Assembly (NCBI RefSeq): GCF_018863415.1
Contig: NZ_JAHKSN010000027.1
Location: 1 to 61,149, forward strand
From: Deinococcus aestuarii
Lineage (GTDB): Bacteria > Deinococcota > Deinococci > Deinococcales > Deinococcaceae
Direction: 5' to 3'
Length of the DNA stretch: 61,149 nucleotides
A program made the position numbers and the translations under genes. Below are positions 37,816 through 47,040 of this stretch, in pieces. The stretch's first letter is position 1; each line of letters starts with the position of its first letter. Under the pieces are notes generated by a model, which did no database searches, had not been told where the DNA came from, and saw only the letters and a program-made list of their open reading frames with translations.

Positions 37816-38364
37816 TCAGACCTCCCACCACACGGCCGCCCCCGGCCCGGGCAGCGACGCGGCGTCCCCGACGAAGATGGAGCGCAGGGCGGCGTGCCGG
37901 ATCCCCTCGATGTTCGTCACCAGGGACGCGCGTTTGGGCTGGCCCCCGGGAGTGTCCACGCTGGCGTACTCGTGGATTCGCCGGTCGTAGGCCTCGGCCG
38001 CCGTTTCCGGCACGACCACCGTCGCGATCACGCGGTTCGTCGCCGGGTCCCGCCGGACCGAGGCCACCTCAATGCCCTGTTGCCGACCCTCCAGCCGTTG
38101 CAGGAGGGCTTTGTCCGCGTCTCGTCCCGTCAGTTCGAAGTCGAGGTACTGCCCCTGCGGCCCCTCGGGGAACACGGGGTCCCGGGGCAGGCCCGAGAGT
38201 GCCTGCTTGGCCAGCGCGAGCTGACCCGCCAGGGCCGCCGCGTGCGCGGCGCGGTCGTCGCGCGGCGTGATGTGCGCCGGGACGTTGCCCTGCACCTCGT
38301 ACCGTGTGGCCTGTCCAGGGCCCTCCAGGTAGAGGTGGTTCAGATCGCGTCGCGGTTCAGTCAT
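37816..38364 (-). CDS. N-terminal part of the S8 protease gene, ended by an in-frame TGA
   Basis: 182 aa, starting MTEPRRDLNHLYLEGPGQ, in the same frame as the protease ORF downstream, separated by a single TGA. It ends SLPGPGAAVWWEV; the next codons after the TGA read VRQGAAEEF. Related cytoplasmic subtilases, as I recall, have WWEVW-like sequence here, so the TGA probably replaces a TGG Trp codon. Without the stop the protein would be 824 aa. The ATG at 38364 lies 33 bases downstream of the AAA gene stop, on the same strand. The domain itself resembles the N-terminal region of such subtilases, with no separate known function. Confidence 0.7.
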   Translation of the reverse strand: MTEPRRDLNHLYLEGPGQATRYEVQGNVPAHITPRDDRAAHAAALAGQLALAKQALSGLPRDPVFPEGPQGQYLDFELTGRDADKALLQRLEGRQQGIEVASVRRDPATNRVIATVVVPETAAEAYDRRIHEYASVDTPGGQPKRASLVTNIEGIRHAALRSIFVGDAASLPGPGAAVWWEV

Positions 38365-38397
38365 GCGGGATGACCCGCATCTTAGCGGCTCGGCGCG

Positions 38398-39387
38398 TCA
38401 GCGGCGAGCGAGTTTGCGTTCCTCCAGCGCCGCGAGCAGTTCCAGGGCCCCGATCTGCTCGCGCCCACCCAGAATGGCCGTCTTCGCGGCCTCCTCCGCC
38501 GCCCGGGCCACCTCGGCGTGGCTCAGCCCCTCGGCGGCGGCGGCCGCCTTCGACCAGGAGAATTTCGGCGGCGCGAACCGGGCCAGTTTGTTCTTCAGGA
38601 TGCGGGTAATGACCGCCGGGGTGGGCAACTGGTACTCGATCACGTCGTCGAAGCGGCGGAAGAGGGCCGGGTCGAGGAGCTCCGGGTGGTTCGTGGCCGC
38701 GACGATCAGACTCGTGGAGGTGTCCTGCTCGAGGAACTGGAGGAACGAGTTCAGGACGCGCCGAATCTCCCCCACGTCGTTGCCCGCGCTGCGCCTCGCG
38801 CCGATGGCGTCGAACTCGTCGAAGAAGTAGACGCCCCTCATCGTGCCCATCGCCTCGAAGACCGTCCGCAGTTTCGCCGCCGTCTCCCCCATGAACTTCG
38901 TGATGACCCCCTCGAGCAGCAGGGTCATGAGCGGCAGTCCCAGCTCGCCGGCCAGGGCGTGCGCGGTCAGCGTCTTGCCGCTGCCGGGCGGGCCGATCAT
39001 CAGGATCTTGCGCCGCGGGGTCAGCCCGAAGGCCCGCAGCCGTTCCTGCTGCACGTACTCGTGAATCACCCGCTCCAGGCGTCCGGCCGTCTCGTCGGGC
39101 AGGACCAGGTCCTTGAGCCGCTGGCGCGGGTGCGACACCGACAGCAGGGAGGCGAGTTCCCCCTTGGGCGGCAGCGGTTGGAACACCAGCGGGGAGGGGG
39201 AAGCCGGCGGCGGGAGGCCCTCCCGCGAGCGGGCGAGGTCCATCAGCTTCCGGAGTTCCTGCGCCACGTTGCCGTGCCCCTGCCTGGCCTCGCGTGCCGC
39301 GACCTGCAAGGCCACCGACAGGAACTGCTGGTCGTCCCGGTCGACATGGCTTTTTACAAGCGCGAGAACGTGGTTCGAGGTACTCAT
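38398..39387 (-). CDS. AAA+ ATPase paired with the subtilase
   Basis: 329 aa. Single AAA+ module: Walker A MIGPPGSGKTLTAHALAGEL (about residue 132), Walker B YFFDEFDAIG (about 186), sensor-1 VAATNHPELLDPALFRRF and an arginine-finger-like segment. The N-terminal 90 residues are helical (ALVKSHVDRDDQQFLSVALQ). The same-strand order ATPase then protease, 33 bases apart, matches a recurring AAA-subtilase two-gene module predicted to act in conflict with phage or plasmids. Its role is probably to control or deliver substrate to the protease. Confidence 0.88.
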   Translation of the reverse strand: MSTSNHVLALVKSHVDRDDQQFLSVALQVAAREARQGHGNVAQELRKLMDLARSREGLPPPASPSPLVFQPLPPKGELASLLSVSHPRQRLKDLVLPDETAGRLERVIHEYVQQERLRAFGLTPRRKILMIGPPGSGKTLTAHALAGELGLPLMTLLLEGVITKFMGETAAKLRTVFEAMGTMRGVYFFDEFDAIGARRSAGNDVGEIRRVLNSFLQFLEQDTSTSLIVAATNHPELLDPALFRRFDDVIEYQLPTPAVITRILKNKLARFAPPKFSWSKAAAAAEGLSHAEVARAAEEAAKTAILGGREQIGALELLAALEERKLARR

Positions 39388-39612
39388 GGGGCCTCCGGGG
39401 CGAAAGGGGTCAGCGGGCAGGGATCCCTGCTGCTCAGGGTACGTGGGACCGTGGCTGAAGATGTCCCGGTTATATCAGCGGGAGAGGTCGAGACGATCCT
39501 CAGGTGGAGCTTTCCTTTAGAACCGTCCGGCTGAGTCTGTTCATCCTCGTCCCACGGCCCTCTGCGACCTGAACAGGTCAAGGACACCTGCGTGGGCGTT
39601 TGGATGCCCCGG

Positions 39613-40605
39613 TCAGCCTTGCGGTGGCTCCACCGGAAGGTACTGACGGCCCTGGGTGTTCCACAGCAGGTCGAAGTCGTGCTCGGTCAGGGCGACGTTG
39701 GGTCCGCTCAGGGAGTCGCTCATGATCAGGATGCCCTGGGCGTCGTCGTAGCCTCGCACCACGCGGAAGTGCGGGGTCTTGCCGAGAACGCTGTGGTATT
39801 GCAGGACCATGACCGGGTGCCCGTCGGCCACGTGACGCTTCACGTTCTCGATGGTGCCGCCGCGCAGGGCCGGGGCCTCGAAGCCGAGTTCGGTCAGCAG
39901 CGCCCCCGCATCCTCGGTGTACATGTTGCTGCCGGTGGGACGCAGCCGCGCCTGCCAGGTCCGCTGGTCCGCCTCTATCCCGTAAGCATTCAGTGCGGCA
40001 GCAACCGCCGCAGGCCCGCAGTTGTTAAGGGTCTGGTACCCGAACCCGACTTCTGGCAGGTACGCGCTTGCCGGGCGGGGTCCGCCCAGGCTGGCCGTGC
40101 GCAGCAGCACGTCGGTGAACGCCGGGAGCCGCCCGGGGGTGAAGAGGCCGCGTTCGAGCCGTCCCGCGACCGGCACGGTGAGGGACGGGAGGGACGGCCC
40201 GGGCGGGGTCGCCGTCGTGACCACGGGCGGTGGGGCCGGGACAGAGGGGGAACCGTCCGAGGGCAGTGGGCCATCCGTCAGTTGCAGGGTCTGGCCTACC
40301 CGCAGGGTGCTGCTCGCCAGGCCATTGAGCGCGATGAGCGCCTCGGGGGTGGTGCCGGACTGCCGCGCGATGCTGTACAGCGTCTCGCCCGCCTGAACCG
40401 TGTGCTGGGGGGGAGGGGGGAGGTGTAACGTCTGCCCCACCTGGATCGTCGTGCTGGGGAGGGCATTCAGGGTCAGCAAGGCCGCCGGGGTGGTCTGGTA
40501 CCTCCGTGCGACGCTGCTCAAGGTGTCACCCGCTTGGACGGTGTAGGTCGTTTGGGCACCGGCACCCCCGAGACTGAACAGGATCAGCAGCGTGCGAATT
40601 TTCAT
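39613..40605 (-). CDS. secreted LysM C39-like peptidase
   Basis: 330 aa. Short signal peptide (LLILFSLGGAGA), two LysM repeats (TYTVQAGDTLSSVARRYQ and HTVQAGETLYSIARQSG), a Pro/Ser linker, and a C39-like domain: GYQTLNNCGPAAVAAALNAYG with the catalytic Cys (about residue 195), TPHFRVVRGYDD with the His (about residue 275) and MSDSLSGPN with the Asp. Anchored to peptidoglycan by LysM, it probably cleaves a peptide in the wall or a secreted protein. Third C39-like protein in the window. Confidence 0.9.
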   Translation of the reverse strand: MKIRTLLILFSLGGAGAQTTYTVQAGDTLSSVARRYQTTPAALLTLNALPSTTIQVGQTLHLPPPPQHTVQAGETLYSIARQSGTTPEALIALNGLASSTLRVGQTLQLTDGPLPSDGSPSVPAPPPVVTTATPPGPSLPSLTVPVAGRLERGLFTPGRLPAFTDVLLRTASLGGPRPASAYLPEVGFGYQTLNNCGPAAVAAALNAYGIEADQRTWQARLRPTGSNMYTEDAGALLTELGFEAPALRGGTIENVKRHVADGHPVMVLQYHSVLGKTPHFRVVRGYDDAQGILIMSDSLSGPNVALTEHDFDLLWNTQGRQYLPVEPPQG

Positions 40606-40977
40606 CGGCCCTTCACTCTAAGGTGCGGGTCTTACACTTCTCCTACGGAAAGCGTGAGAGGAGTCTCATTGGTGAAGTTCCTCGTCGGCGCGGTTGTGGC
40701 AGTGAAGTCCGGCCAGGTGCCCGCTGTCCACGGCGGATCGAAGCCAAAGGGACGCTGCTTACGGGCACGCAGGGCGGACTCCCGTGGACCCACCCGACCG
40801 GTCGCCTCACTGGCTATGCCGAGGCAACCTGATCACGCGGTGCTCATCCCCGTTAAGGTTGACTGGCTATCCCGCTCTTCATGAACGTCGCAAACTGGGA
40901 AGGCAGGACGGTGGACCAGCGCCGCCATCCACTCATCACCAACCGCAGCACCAGGGCGCGCGGACAGGACGGCACCC
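40606..40977. other. gene-free stretch
   Basis: About 370 bases upstream of the small acidic protein. Nothing recognised. Confidence 0.4.
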
Positions 40978-41163
40978 ATGACGAAGCCGGAACAGGACCA
41001 CCCCAACCGTACGGAACACCAGGACGTCGTCGTGGACCAGGACTACGACGGTGGAGGGATCGGGGGCGGACCCGGACCGGGCGCCCTGCTCGGCGACGCG
41101 ACTCCCGGGGCAGCGGGAGAACCGGAGGACCCTCCCCCGGCGGAACCCCTCAACGATGGGTGA
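40978..41163 (+). CDS. small acidic Gly/Pro-rich protein (61 aa)
   Basis: Starts MTKPEQDHPNRTEHQDVVVD, then a GGGIGGGPGPG run and an acidic end. GC3-rich and preceded by AGGACGG. No domain. May be a disordered peptide or a non-gene. Confidence 0.4.
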   Translation: MTKPEQDHPNRTEHQDVVVDQDYDGGGIGGGPGPGALLGDATPGAAGEPEDPPPAEPLNDG

Positions 41164-41404
41164 TGGGCGACTCCCGAGGACAGGCCGGACCAGATGGGAG
41201 ATGGGCGCGCTGTAGGGAGTGCGGTCTTGATCCTGCCTGCACAGGGACGGTCGTCATCCTTATGGAAGGCGATCAACCGCCGGACCTGGTGGGGCACCGG
41301 GGAGGCCCGAGGGGCTCCCACGACGGAAAGGACGGCCGAGGTCGTGCCGGCCTCCTGGGGAACACCGAACCCCCGTTCCCCATACGGGGTTCCGGAGGAC
41401 CGAC

Positions 41405-42052
41405 ATGGCTGACGCCCGGCGCGTGCGGCGCCTCTACGACCGCGCCGCCGCCCGGTACGACGCATGGACACGCAGCCACCGGCTGGACGAGTTGCGTGCC
41501 CACTTGTTGTCGCGGGCGGCGGGGGACGTGCTGGAACTGGGCGTGGGCACCGGCGCGACGTTCGCGCACTATCCGCCCGGCCTCACCAGCCTCACCGCCC
41601 TCGATCTGAGTGACGAGATGCTGCGGGTGGCATGCCTCAAGGCCATGACCCTGCCGTTCCCCGTGCAGCTCGTGCGGCGTGACTTCCAGACCCTACCGTT
41701 CGAGGACGGGCGGTTCGACACCGTGGTCAGTTCGCTGGGGCTGTGCGGTATTCCCGATCCGGCACGGCTGTTTACGGAGGTGCGGCGGGTGCTGCGTCCG
41801 GGCGGTCAGCTCCTCGCGCTCGAACATGTCCGGCCCCCCAACCGCTGGCTCGGCGCGGCGGCCGACCTGATCGACCCGGTGTTCGACCACCTGGTCGGGT
41901 GCCACCCGAACCGGCCTACCGCCGAGTGGCTCCTCGCCTCCGGCTTCACGGTGCAGGTGGTCGAGCGGCGCCTCGCGGGCATTCTCGTCGCGTTGCGGGC
42001 CGTCCCCGGGGAGGGCGGGCTCACGCCCGGTGCCGTGCCCGGGCGCGGGTAA
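41405..42052 (+). CDS. SAM-dependent methyltransferase (class I, type 11)
   Basis: 215 aa. SAM-binding motif LELGVGTGATFAHYPP, acidic loop LDLSDEML, motif II/III region FDTVVSSLGLCGIPDPARLF and VLRPGGQLLALEHVRPPN. The last segment recalls phospholipid N-methyltransferases of the PmtA/UbiE type; the substrate cannot be set. GGAGGACC lies seven bases before the ATG at 41405. Confidence 0.88.
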   Translation: MADARRVRRLYDRAAARYDAWTRSHRLDELRAHLLSRAAGDVLELGVGTGATFAHYPPGLTSLTALDLSDEMLRVACLKAMTLPFPVQLVRRDFQTLPFEDGRFDTVVSSLGLCGIPDPARLFTEVRRVLRPGGQLLALEHVRPPNRWLGAAADLIDPVFDHLVGCHPNRPTAEWLLASGFTVQVVERRLAGILVALRAVPGEGGLTPGAVPGRG

Positions 42053-42300
42053 GCTCGAAGGTCAGCAGCGACAGCACGGCGCGTTGCACGAGGGGCGTGA
42101 GACTGGCCCCCGCACGCGCGGCATGCGTGGTCCGTACGCCCACCAGCCCAGCCCACGCGCGAACGACTCGGCGACGAACGCGAAGGCGGTCCTCGCCCCC
42201 AGGACCACCACCACGTCGGCGGTTCCCCGCCACACCACCTGGAAGGGGTCCCGGCGGATCAGGGACAGCCGCGCATCCGGAGAAGGCCGTCAGGCCTGAC
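42021..42300 (-). pseudogene. possible frameshifted remnant (low confidence)
   Basis: A frame on the minus strand reads RRDPFQVVWRGTADVVVVLG and then ARTAFAFVAESFARGLGWWAYG; the rest appears in a second frame as ARAGASLTPLVQRAVLSLLT. The two pieces look like one helical protein broken by a shift. No family recognised, so this may be chance. Confidence 0.25.
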
Positions 42301-42434
42301 CAGGGGAGAGGGCAGGATCAAGAAGTGTTGGTCGTTAAGGGAAGAACCCATGCAGGACACACTTTCCTCGCGCAACCTTCTGGAAGTGCCCTCTGCGGGC
42401 ACCCCCCTCACCTGCTCACAGATCAGCCGCAAGT

Positions 42435-43361
42435 TCATCCTGCCGCGCGCAGGTAGTGTGCCCAGTACCCCTGCCAGTCCCCATAGTAGTGCGCATGGGC
42501 CCTCAGGGCCTCGAAGCCCAGGGGGCCATACACTCTGGCGGCCGACCGCATCATCTCCCGCGTGAACAGGCTGCCTTGGCTGTCCAGCACGGCGCCCTCC
42601 ATCCGCCCTAAGCCCCGCAGCAGCACGAACGTCGTGGACCACTCGCCAAGGCCACGGATGCCGCGCAGCCAGGCCTTCACCTCGTCATACGGCCCCTGAC
42701 GCAGCCAGTTCTCCTCGACCTGCAAGGACGCCCGCACGACTGCGTTCAGGTACTCGCCCTTGCGCGGATTGCCCAGCAGCGCGGCCAGTTGCGCAGCGGT
42801 GATGTCCGCGAGGTCGGCGGGCTCGGGGAACGCCCACAGCGGGCCGCTCGGGGTCTGCACCGACCCGCCGTAGGTTTCGACCAGGCGCCGCTTCATGGCC
42901 CGGGCCACCTCACCCGGGGTGCGCTGGGTCAGCACCGCCCAGCAGGCGTTCTCGAATGGGGTCAGGAACTTCACCTGATGGTAGCCGTACAAGTGGCGCA
43001 GAACCTTCTGGAACGGCGCATCCCGCTGCGCCAGGGCGTAGAACGGGTTCAGGTCCTCGTCCAGGCTCAGGAAAAAGCGCACCCGCTCCAGGGCGGCTTC
43101 CTCAACTCCCGGCCTGAGGGGCCCATCGGCGAAGAGTTCGCACGTCAACTCGGGCGCCTCCACCGTGCCGACCGGGTGCAGGTCGAACCCCACGGTCTGC
43201 CCGTAGATTCGCACCGCCTTGGTCAGCGACCGTGCTCCAAGCTGCTGCTCGCCGTGAGTGGGCGGAAAGCCTCCCAGAAATCCCAGCGTTTGCGCGAAGT
43301 CGAAGGGGGGCACGGGCCGCAGAAGGTGGGTAGTGAGCGTGGTCACGTCGTTCTCCCTCAT
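42435..43361 (-). CDS. AlkA/HhH-GPD-type DNA glycosylase
   Basis: 308 aa. The hairpin-helix-hairpin and the following region read LRGIRGLGEWSTTFVLLRGLG, and GAVLDSQGS supplies the likely catalytic Asp. An N-terminal beta domain precedes it, as in AlkA. These enzymes excise alkylated or damaged bases. The ATG at 43361 overlaps the stop of the VOC gene (ATGA), so it is the last gene of a WYL-VOC-glycosylase operon. Confidence 0.8.
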   Translation of the reverse strand: MRENDVTTLTTHLLRPVPPFDFAQTLGFLGGFPPTHGEQQLGARSLTKAVRIYGQTVGFDLHPVGTVEAPELTCELFADGPLRPGVEEAALERVRFFLSLDEDLNPFYALAQRDAPFQKVLRHLYGYHQVKFLTPFENACWAVLTQRTPGEVARAMKRRLVETYGGSVQTPSGPLWAFPEPADLADITAAQLAALLGNPRKGEYLNAVVRASLQVEENWLRQGPYDEVKAWLRGIRGLGEWSTTFVLLRGLGRMEGAVLDSQGSLFTREMMRSAARVYGPLGFEALRAHAHYYGDWQGYWAHYLRAAG

Positions 43362-43717
43362 CTCTGGTGGAAGGTGAGCCCGTAGCCGTCCGGGTCGCGC
43401 ACCACGAACATTCGTCCGAAGGGGCCGGGCTGCGGGGGCGAGACGACCTGCCCACCGCCCGAGACGATGCGGGCGTGCAGCGCGTCGGCATCCCCCACGG
43501 CGAACCAGAGCCCCACGCCCAACCCCAAGTCCTGGCTGGTGTCCGTCCCGGGCAGCGGCACACGAATGGCGAAGATGGCGCCCTGCCCGCCTTTGAACAC
43601 CACGGCGCCCGGCGGGGAATGCTCGGCCGTCTCAAATCCGATCACCTGGCTGTAAAACTCCCGCGAAGCCCCCAGGTCCCGCACCTGCACCGAAGCGAAA
43701 TCCAAACGAGTCTGCAT
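43358..43717 (-). CDS. VOC/glyoxalase-like metalloenzyme fold protein
   Basis: 119 aa from the ATG at 43717, with GGAGGTG six bases upstream. It has the paired beta-alpha-beta-beta-beta layout: MQTRLDFASVQVRDLGASREFYSQVIGFET and, later, FGRMFVVRDPDGYGLTFHQR (last strand with the Pro-Asp-Gly turn). Possible roles are dioxygenase, antibiotic or aldehyde binding; the residues do not decide. Sits between a WYL regulator and a glycosylase. Confidence 0.82.
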   Translation of the reverse strand: MQTRLDFASVQVRDLGASREFYSQVIGFETAEHSPPGAVVFKGGQGAIFAIRVPLPGTDTSQDLGLGVGLWFAVGDADALHARIVSGGGQVVSPPQPGPFGRMFVVRDPDGYGLTFHQR

Positions 43718-43776
43718 CCCGTCCACCTCCACCTCCAGCTTGAAGGGGAGGAGTGACACCGTCCTGTCAGCCGCCG

Positions 43777-44706
43777 TCAGGGGGACCGGGCCAGAATCTC
43801 CTGGGCCGCCTCACGCAGCCGGGCCCGCACGAAGGTCGGTTCCAGGACGCGCACCCGGCCACCCCAGGACAGCAGCCAGGGCAGCACCTCCTCGGCAGCA
43901 CGTGCGCGCAGGGTCACCAGCAGCCCGTCCGGGGTGTCCTGCGTCCGGGTCACGTAGTACGAGAGGTTCTGCCCCACCAGGCGGGTCACCTCCGGGTCGA
44001 AGAGGGCACGCACGACCAGCTCGCGCCCCTCACGCGTCTCGTCGCGTTCCAACCTGAAGTGCGGCTGCCGCTCGAACTGCCCGGGCAGCACCCGGAGGCC
44101 CTCGATGCGGTCGAGGCGGAAGGTGCGGAACTCGGCCCGGGCGTGATCGAAGGCGGCGAGGAGCCAGACCGTGTTCAGGCGGAAGAGCCCGTGCGGATCG
44201 ACCTGCCGCGTCTCCTCCCCGGCCTGGGGCTTGTGGTACCGGAACTCGACCGCCCGCCGCTCGAGGGTGGCCTGCCGCAGCACCCGTAACAGGGGCAGCG
44301 TTGCTTCCCCGCCGGGGTCCCGCTGCACCAGCCGGAGGTTGTCGCGCAGGAACTGGACTTCCCGCCGCACGTCCTCGCCGAGCACCGCGCCGATCTTGCG
44401 GGCGGCACTTCCGGCCGCGCCCGCCAGGCCCGCGTCGAAGGCCTGGGCCACCACGTCGCTGCCCAAGAGAAGCATGACGGCCTCCTCCACGCTGAAGCGC
44501 AGCGGCGGCAGGAAGTAGCCGGGCATCAGGGTGTAGCCCTGTCCGGGGAGGCTGACGATGGGCACCCCGGCCTCGTTCAGGGCGAGCACGTCGCGGTAGA
44601 TGGTCCGCCTGGACACGTCGAGTTGCCGGGCGAGGTCCTCGGCGCGCGCCCGATCACGTCCTTGCAGTTCGAGGACGATGGCGAGCAGACGGTCGGTGCG
44701 GTTCAC
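43777..44706 (-). CDS. HTH plus WYL-domain transcription regulator
   Basis: 309 aa. N-terminal winged helix (ARAEDLARQLDVSRRTIYRDVLALNEAGVPI) and a central WYL-like ligand domain (VEFRYHKPQAGEETRQVDPHGLF with the Leu-x-x-Trp-Leu-Leu core LNTVWLLAAFDHA). The C-terminal part has the WCX-type barrel. WYL proteins sense nucleic acid or small ligands and often regulate damage or conflict genes. GTG start, with TACACT eight bases before it. It likely controls the VOC and glycosylase genes downstream. Confidence 0.9.
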   Translation of the reverse strand: MNRTDRLLAIVLELQGRDRARAEDLARQLDVSRRTIYRDVLALNEAGVPIVSLPGQGYTLMPGYFLPPLRFSVEEAVMLLLGSDVVAQAFDAGLAGAAGSAARKIGAVLGEDVRREVQFLRDNLRLVQRDPGGEATLPLLRVLRQATLERRAVEFRYHKPQAGEETRQVDPHGLFRLNTVWLLAAFDHARAEFRTFRLDRIEGLRVLPGQFERQPHFRLERDETREGRELVVRALFDPEVTRLVGQNLSYYVTRTQDTPDGLLVTLRARAAEEVLPWLLSWGGRVRVLEPTFVRARLREAAQEILARSP

Positions 44707-44877
44707 GCACCTTCAGTGTAAGGGAGCGGGTCCTCCTCACTGGGCTGGAAAGCCGCGTCTCAGTCGTTCTTTCTTGCCCAACGCATCGAAACTCCTGAGT
44801 CTTGTACGGTTCTCAACCACGCGAAGCGGGAGGTGTGGCGCCCTGCGTTCAAGGTCTCCTCCCGAGCAGGTCGCGGT

Positions 44878-45734
44878 TCACAGCAACCAGTACACCAGGG
44901 TGTCGTACAGTCCCACGGCGATGAACACTGCCCCCGCCAAGGGCGTGCCCAGCCGCGAGGCGCGGCGCAGCCCGCCCACGTACGCCCGTCCACCCCCCGC
45001 ACCCGGCAGGAACGCGACGAGCACGAGCAGGGGAAGGGTCATGCCCAGCGCGAACGCGACCGGGTAGAGCGCGCCGAGCGGCGCGGTCACCGCGAGCGGG
45101 ACGGTCATGCCGAAGAAGAGCAGGAAGAGCGTCGGGCAGAACGCGAGGCTGAACGCCAGGCCCAGCACGAAGGCACCCAGCGTTCCCCGCCGCAGCCGGG
45201 CGCGGGCCTCCACCTGACCGGCGAGACGGCCACCCACCGCGAGGCGCGGGCGAATCACGCCGATGAGCACCAGGCCGACGAGCAGCATCAGCGGGCCCAG
45301 CACCCGCCGGACCCCCATGAAAAACGGGCCCGGGGCCTGCATTGCCCCGCCCAGGGCGTAGACGGCCACGCTCCCAAGCAACAGGTACACCAGCACGCGC
45401 GCGAGCACGAAGGCCAGGCTGCGCGGCCATGCCCCCCGGCGTGCCCGTCCCGCGCGACGTATGCTAGGGTCGCCGCGCCGGTCGAGAGCTGGCAGGGAGC
45501 AGTGGCGGCGAGCAGGCCCAGCAGGAACGGCGTGAGGAGCGAGGCGCCCGTCTGGGCCCGCAGGCGGCCGATGGGCTCGGCCAGGACGGCGTTGAGCGTG
45601 CCGCTCAGCCGGTAGAGGTCCCCGGCGGCCTCCCGCAAGGTCGGGGCCAGGGCGGGCCACCCGAGGACGAGCCCCAGGAACGCCAGGCCCAGCGCCAGCG
45701 GGCCCGTCCAGCGGGGGACCCTCAGCGGTTCCAA
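44878..45734 (-). pseudogene. CcdA-like thiol-disulfide membrane protein, frameshifted at a C6 tract
   Basis: Two halves in different frames. The N-terminal half begins at a TTG at 45734 ([19 protein letters not shown]) and holds the first Cys motif APCQLSTGAATLAYV. The C-terminal half, from about 45440 to 44878, reads PRSLAFVLARVLVYLLLGSV, then LAFCPTLFLLFFG with the second Cys, and further helices. The shift lies in the G6 tract of the minus strand (45432-45437 on the plus strand); one more base would restore a single frame. CcdA-family proteins pass electrons to periplasmic thioredoxins. This may be a sequencing slip or a real break. Confidence 0.75.
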
Positions 45735-46582
45735 GACCGTCCCCCGTCCGCCGAGCGGTGCACGGTGCCGCTCTCACCCGCGGCGTACAGCCTCGTCTCG
45801 TCCTGCGGGTCCGCCGTGACCAGCAGCGCACCTTCCGGCAGGTTCAGGTTCGTCCAGCTGGCCCCCTGATCCTCCGAACGTGCCACCCCGGCGGGACCAG
45901 CCACGTACACGTGACCGCTGACCGGATGAACGTCCAGGCCCGAACCGGCCGCCTGCGGCGCCGCACCGGCGCGTTGCCAGGTCGCGCCGTCGTCCGAGAC
46001 CATCAGCCCGGCCTCCAGCGTGAGGGCGTAGAGGCGCGGAGGCGAACCTGGACCCGCGGCGAGAGTCATCGCGCCCGCCGTGGCCGGGGACACGGGGCTC
46101 CAGTCCGCGCCGTTCTCAGTCCGGTACAGGCCTCGACCGGCCAGGTTCGCGTACCAGACGTTCGGCGTGTCGGGCGCCACGGCGAACCCGTGGATGTCGG
46201 TACCCGGCAGGTTCCCGAAGCCCTGGTCCTGCCAGGTCTGCCCGCCGTCACGGCTGACCTTCAGGACGTCATGCCCGGCCATGACGAGAACGCCCGGCGC
46301 CCGCGGCGACGCGGCGAGGGCCATCGCGTCCCCGCCCCCACCGGGGGGACCCCAGGTCCGGCCCCCGTCCAGGCTCGCCGAGACGCCCGCGTGCTGGCCG
46401 TACAGCAGGCGCCCGTCCGGGAGGGCCCGCAGGACGTGGAAGTCCCCGCCCAGACGTTCTGCCGCACCCGTGGCGTCCCCGCGCGTGGACCACCACAGCC
46501 CGGCGCTGATGGGTGCCGTGCTCAGGAGGGCCGCCGTAAGCAGCGCTGCGGCCCGTCGGGGTGGGCGTGCCTTCGTCGTCAC
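45722..46582 (-). CDS. BNR/sialidase-like repeat protein (beta-propeller)
   Basis: 286 aa. A signal peptide ([19 protein letters not shown]) is followed by BNR repeats of the form S-x-D-x-G-x-[60 protein letters not shown] and [11 protein letters not shown]. Such propellers often bind protein or sugar at the membrane exterior. Its stop overlaps the start of the CcdA-like gene, and a small membrane ORF lies just upstream. The function is not clear; frequently placed near redox or copper genes. Confidence 0.8.
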   Translation of the reverse strand: MTTKARPPRRAAALLTAALLSTAPISAGLWWSTRGDATGAAERLGGDFHVLRALPDGRLLYGQHAGVSASLDGGRTWGPPGGGGDAMALAASPRAPGVLVMAGHDVLKVSRDGGQTWQDQGFGNLPGTDIHGFAVAPDTPNVWYANLAGRGLYRTENGADWSPVSPATAGAMTLAAGPGSPPRLYALTLEAGLMVSDDGATWQRAGAAPQAAGSGLDVHPVSGHVYVAGPAGVARSEDQGASWTNLNLPEGALLVTADPQDETRLYAAGESGTVHRSADGGRSWNR

Positions 46583-46583
46583 G

Positions 46584-46839
46584 TCAGCGCCTCACCGGCC
46601 TGCCCGGGACGACGGCAGCGACCGGGACCCATGCGGGTCGAGGGGCCGGTCCGGGCTGGGACCCGAGGTTCCGGGAGGACCGGCCCGGACGCAGCAGCAG
46701 GAGAGCCGCCGCGTACGCGGCGGCCAGCCCCCAGGGCAGCACGCCCTCGAACGTCACGGGGAACAGAGCGAGGTCCACCCCGGCGGCGACCAGGCCCACG
46801 CCCGATCAGCGCCTTTTCGTTGATGCGCAGGAGCTTCAT
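46584..46839 (-). pseudogene. small membrane protein ORF, frameshifted at a G3 tract
   Basis: From the ATG at 46839 the frame reads [20 protein letters not shown], but the hydrophobic sequence [20 protein letters not shown] continues from the shifted frame (GTG at 46799), so the intended product is probably [13 protein letters not shown] followed by that helix. One base too many in GGGCGTGG would explain it. About 80 aa with two helices. Lies directly upstream of the BNR gene and is likely the first gene of that operon. Confidence 0.5.
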
Positions 46840-47040
46840 CGGGACCATGCTAGAAAACGTGTGTTCAACTTCGGTAAAGCCCTGCGGTCCACCCTGAAGC
46901 TGTCCGGGCGCCTCTGCGCCCGTGGGCGGCCGTGTGAGGGAAGCGGCGACCCCTCCCCTCTGGGCGCGCGGGCGCTCTGGCATGGGGGAGGGCCTGGCGT
47001 CCGCTTGCCTTTTGGCCGCCGGGCAGGCACGATGCGCAGC

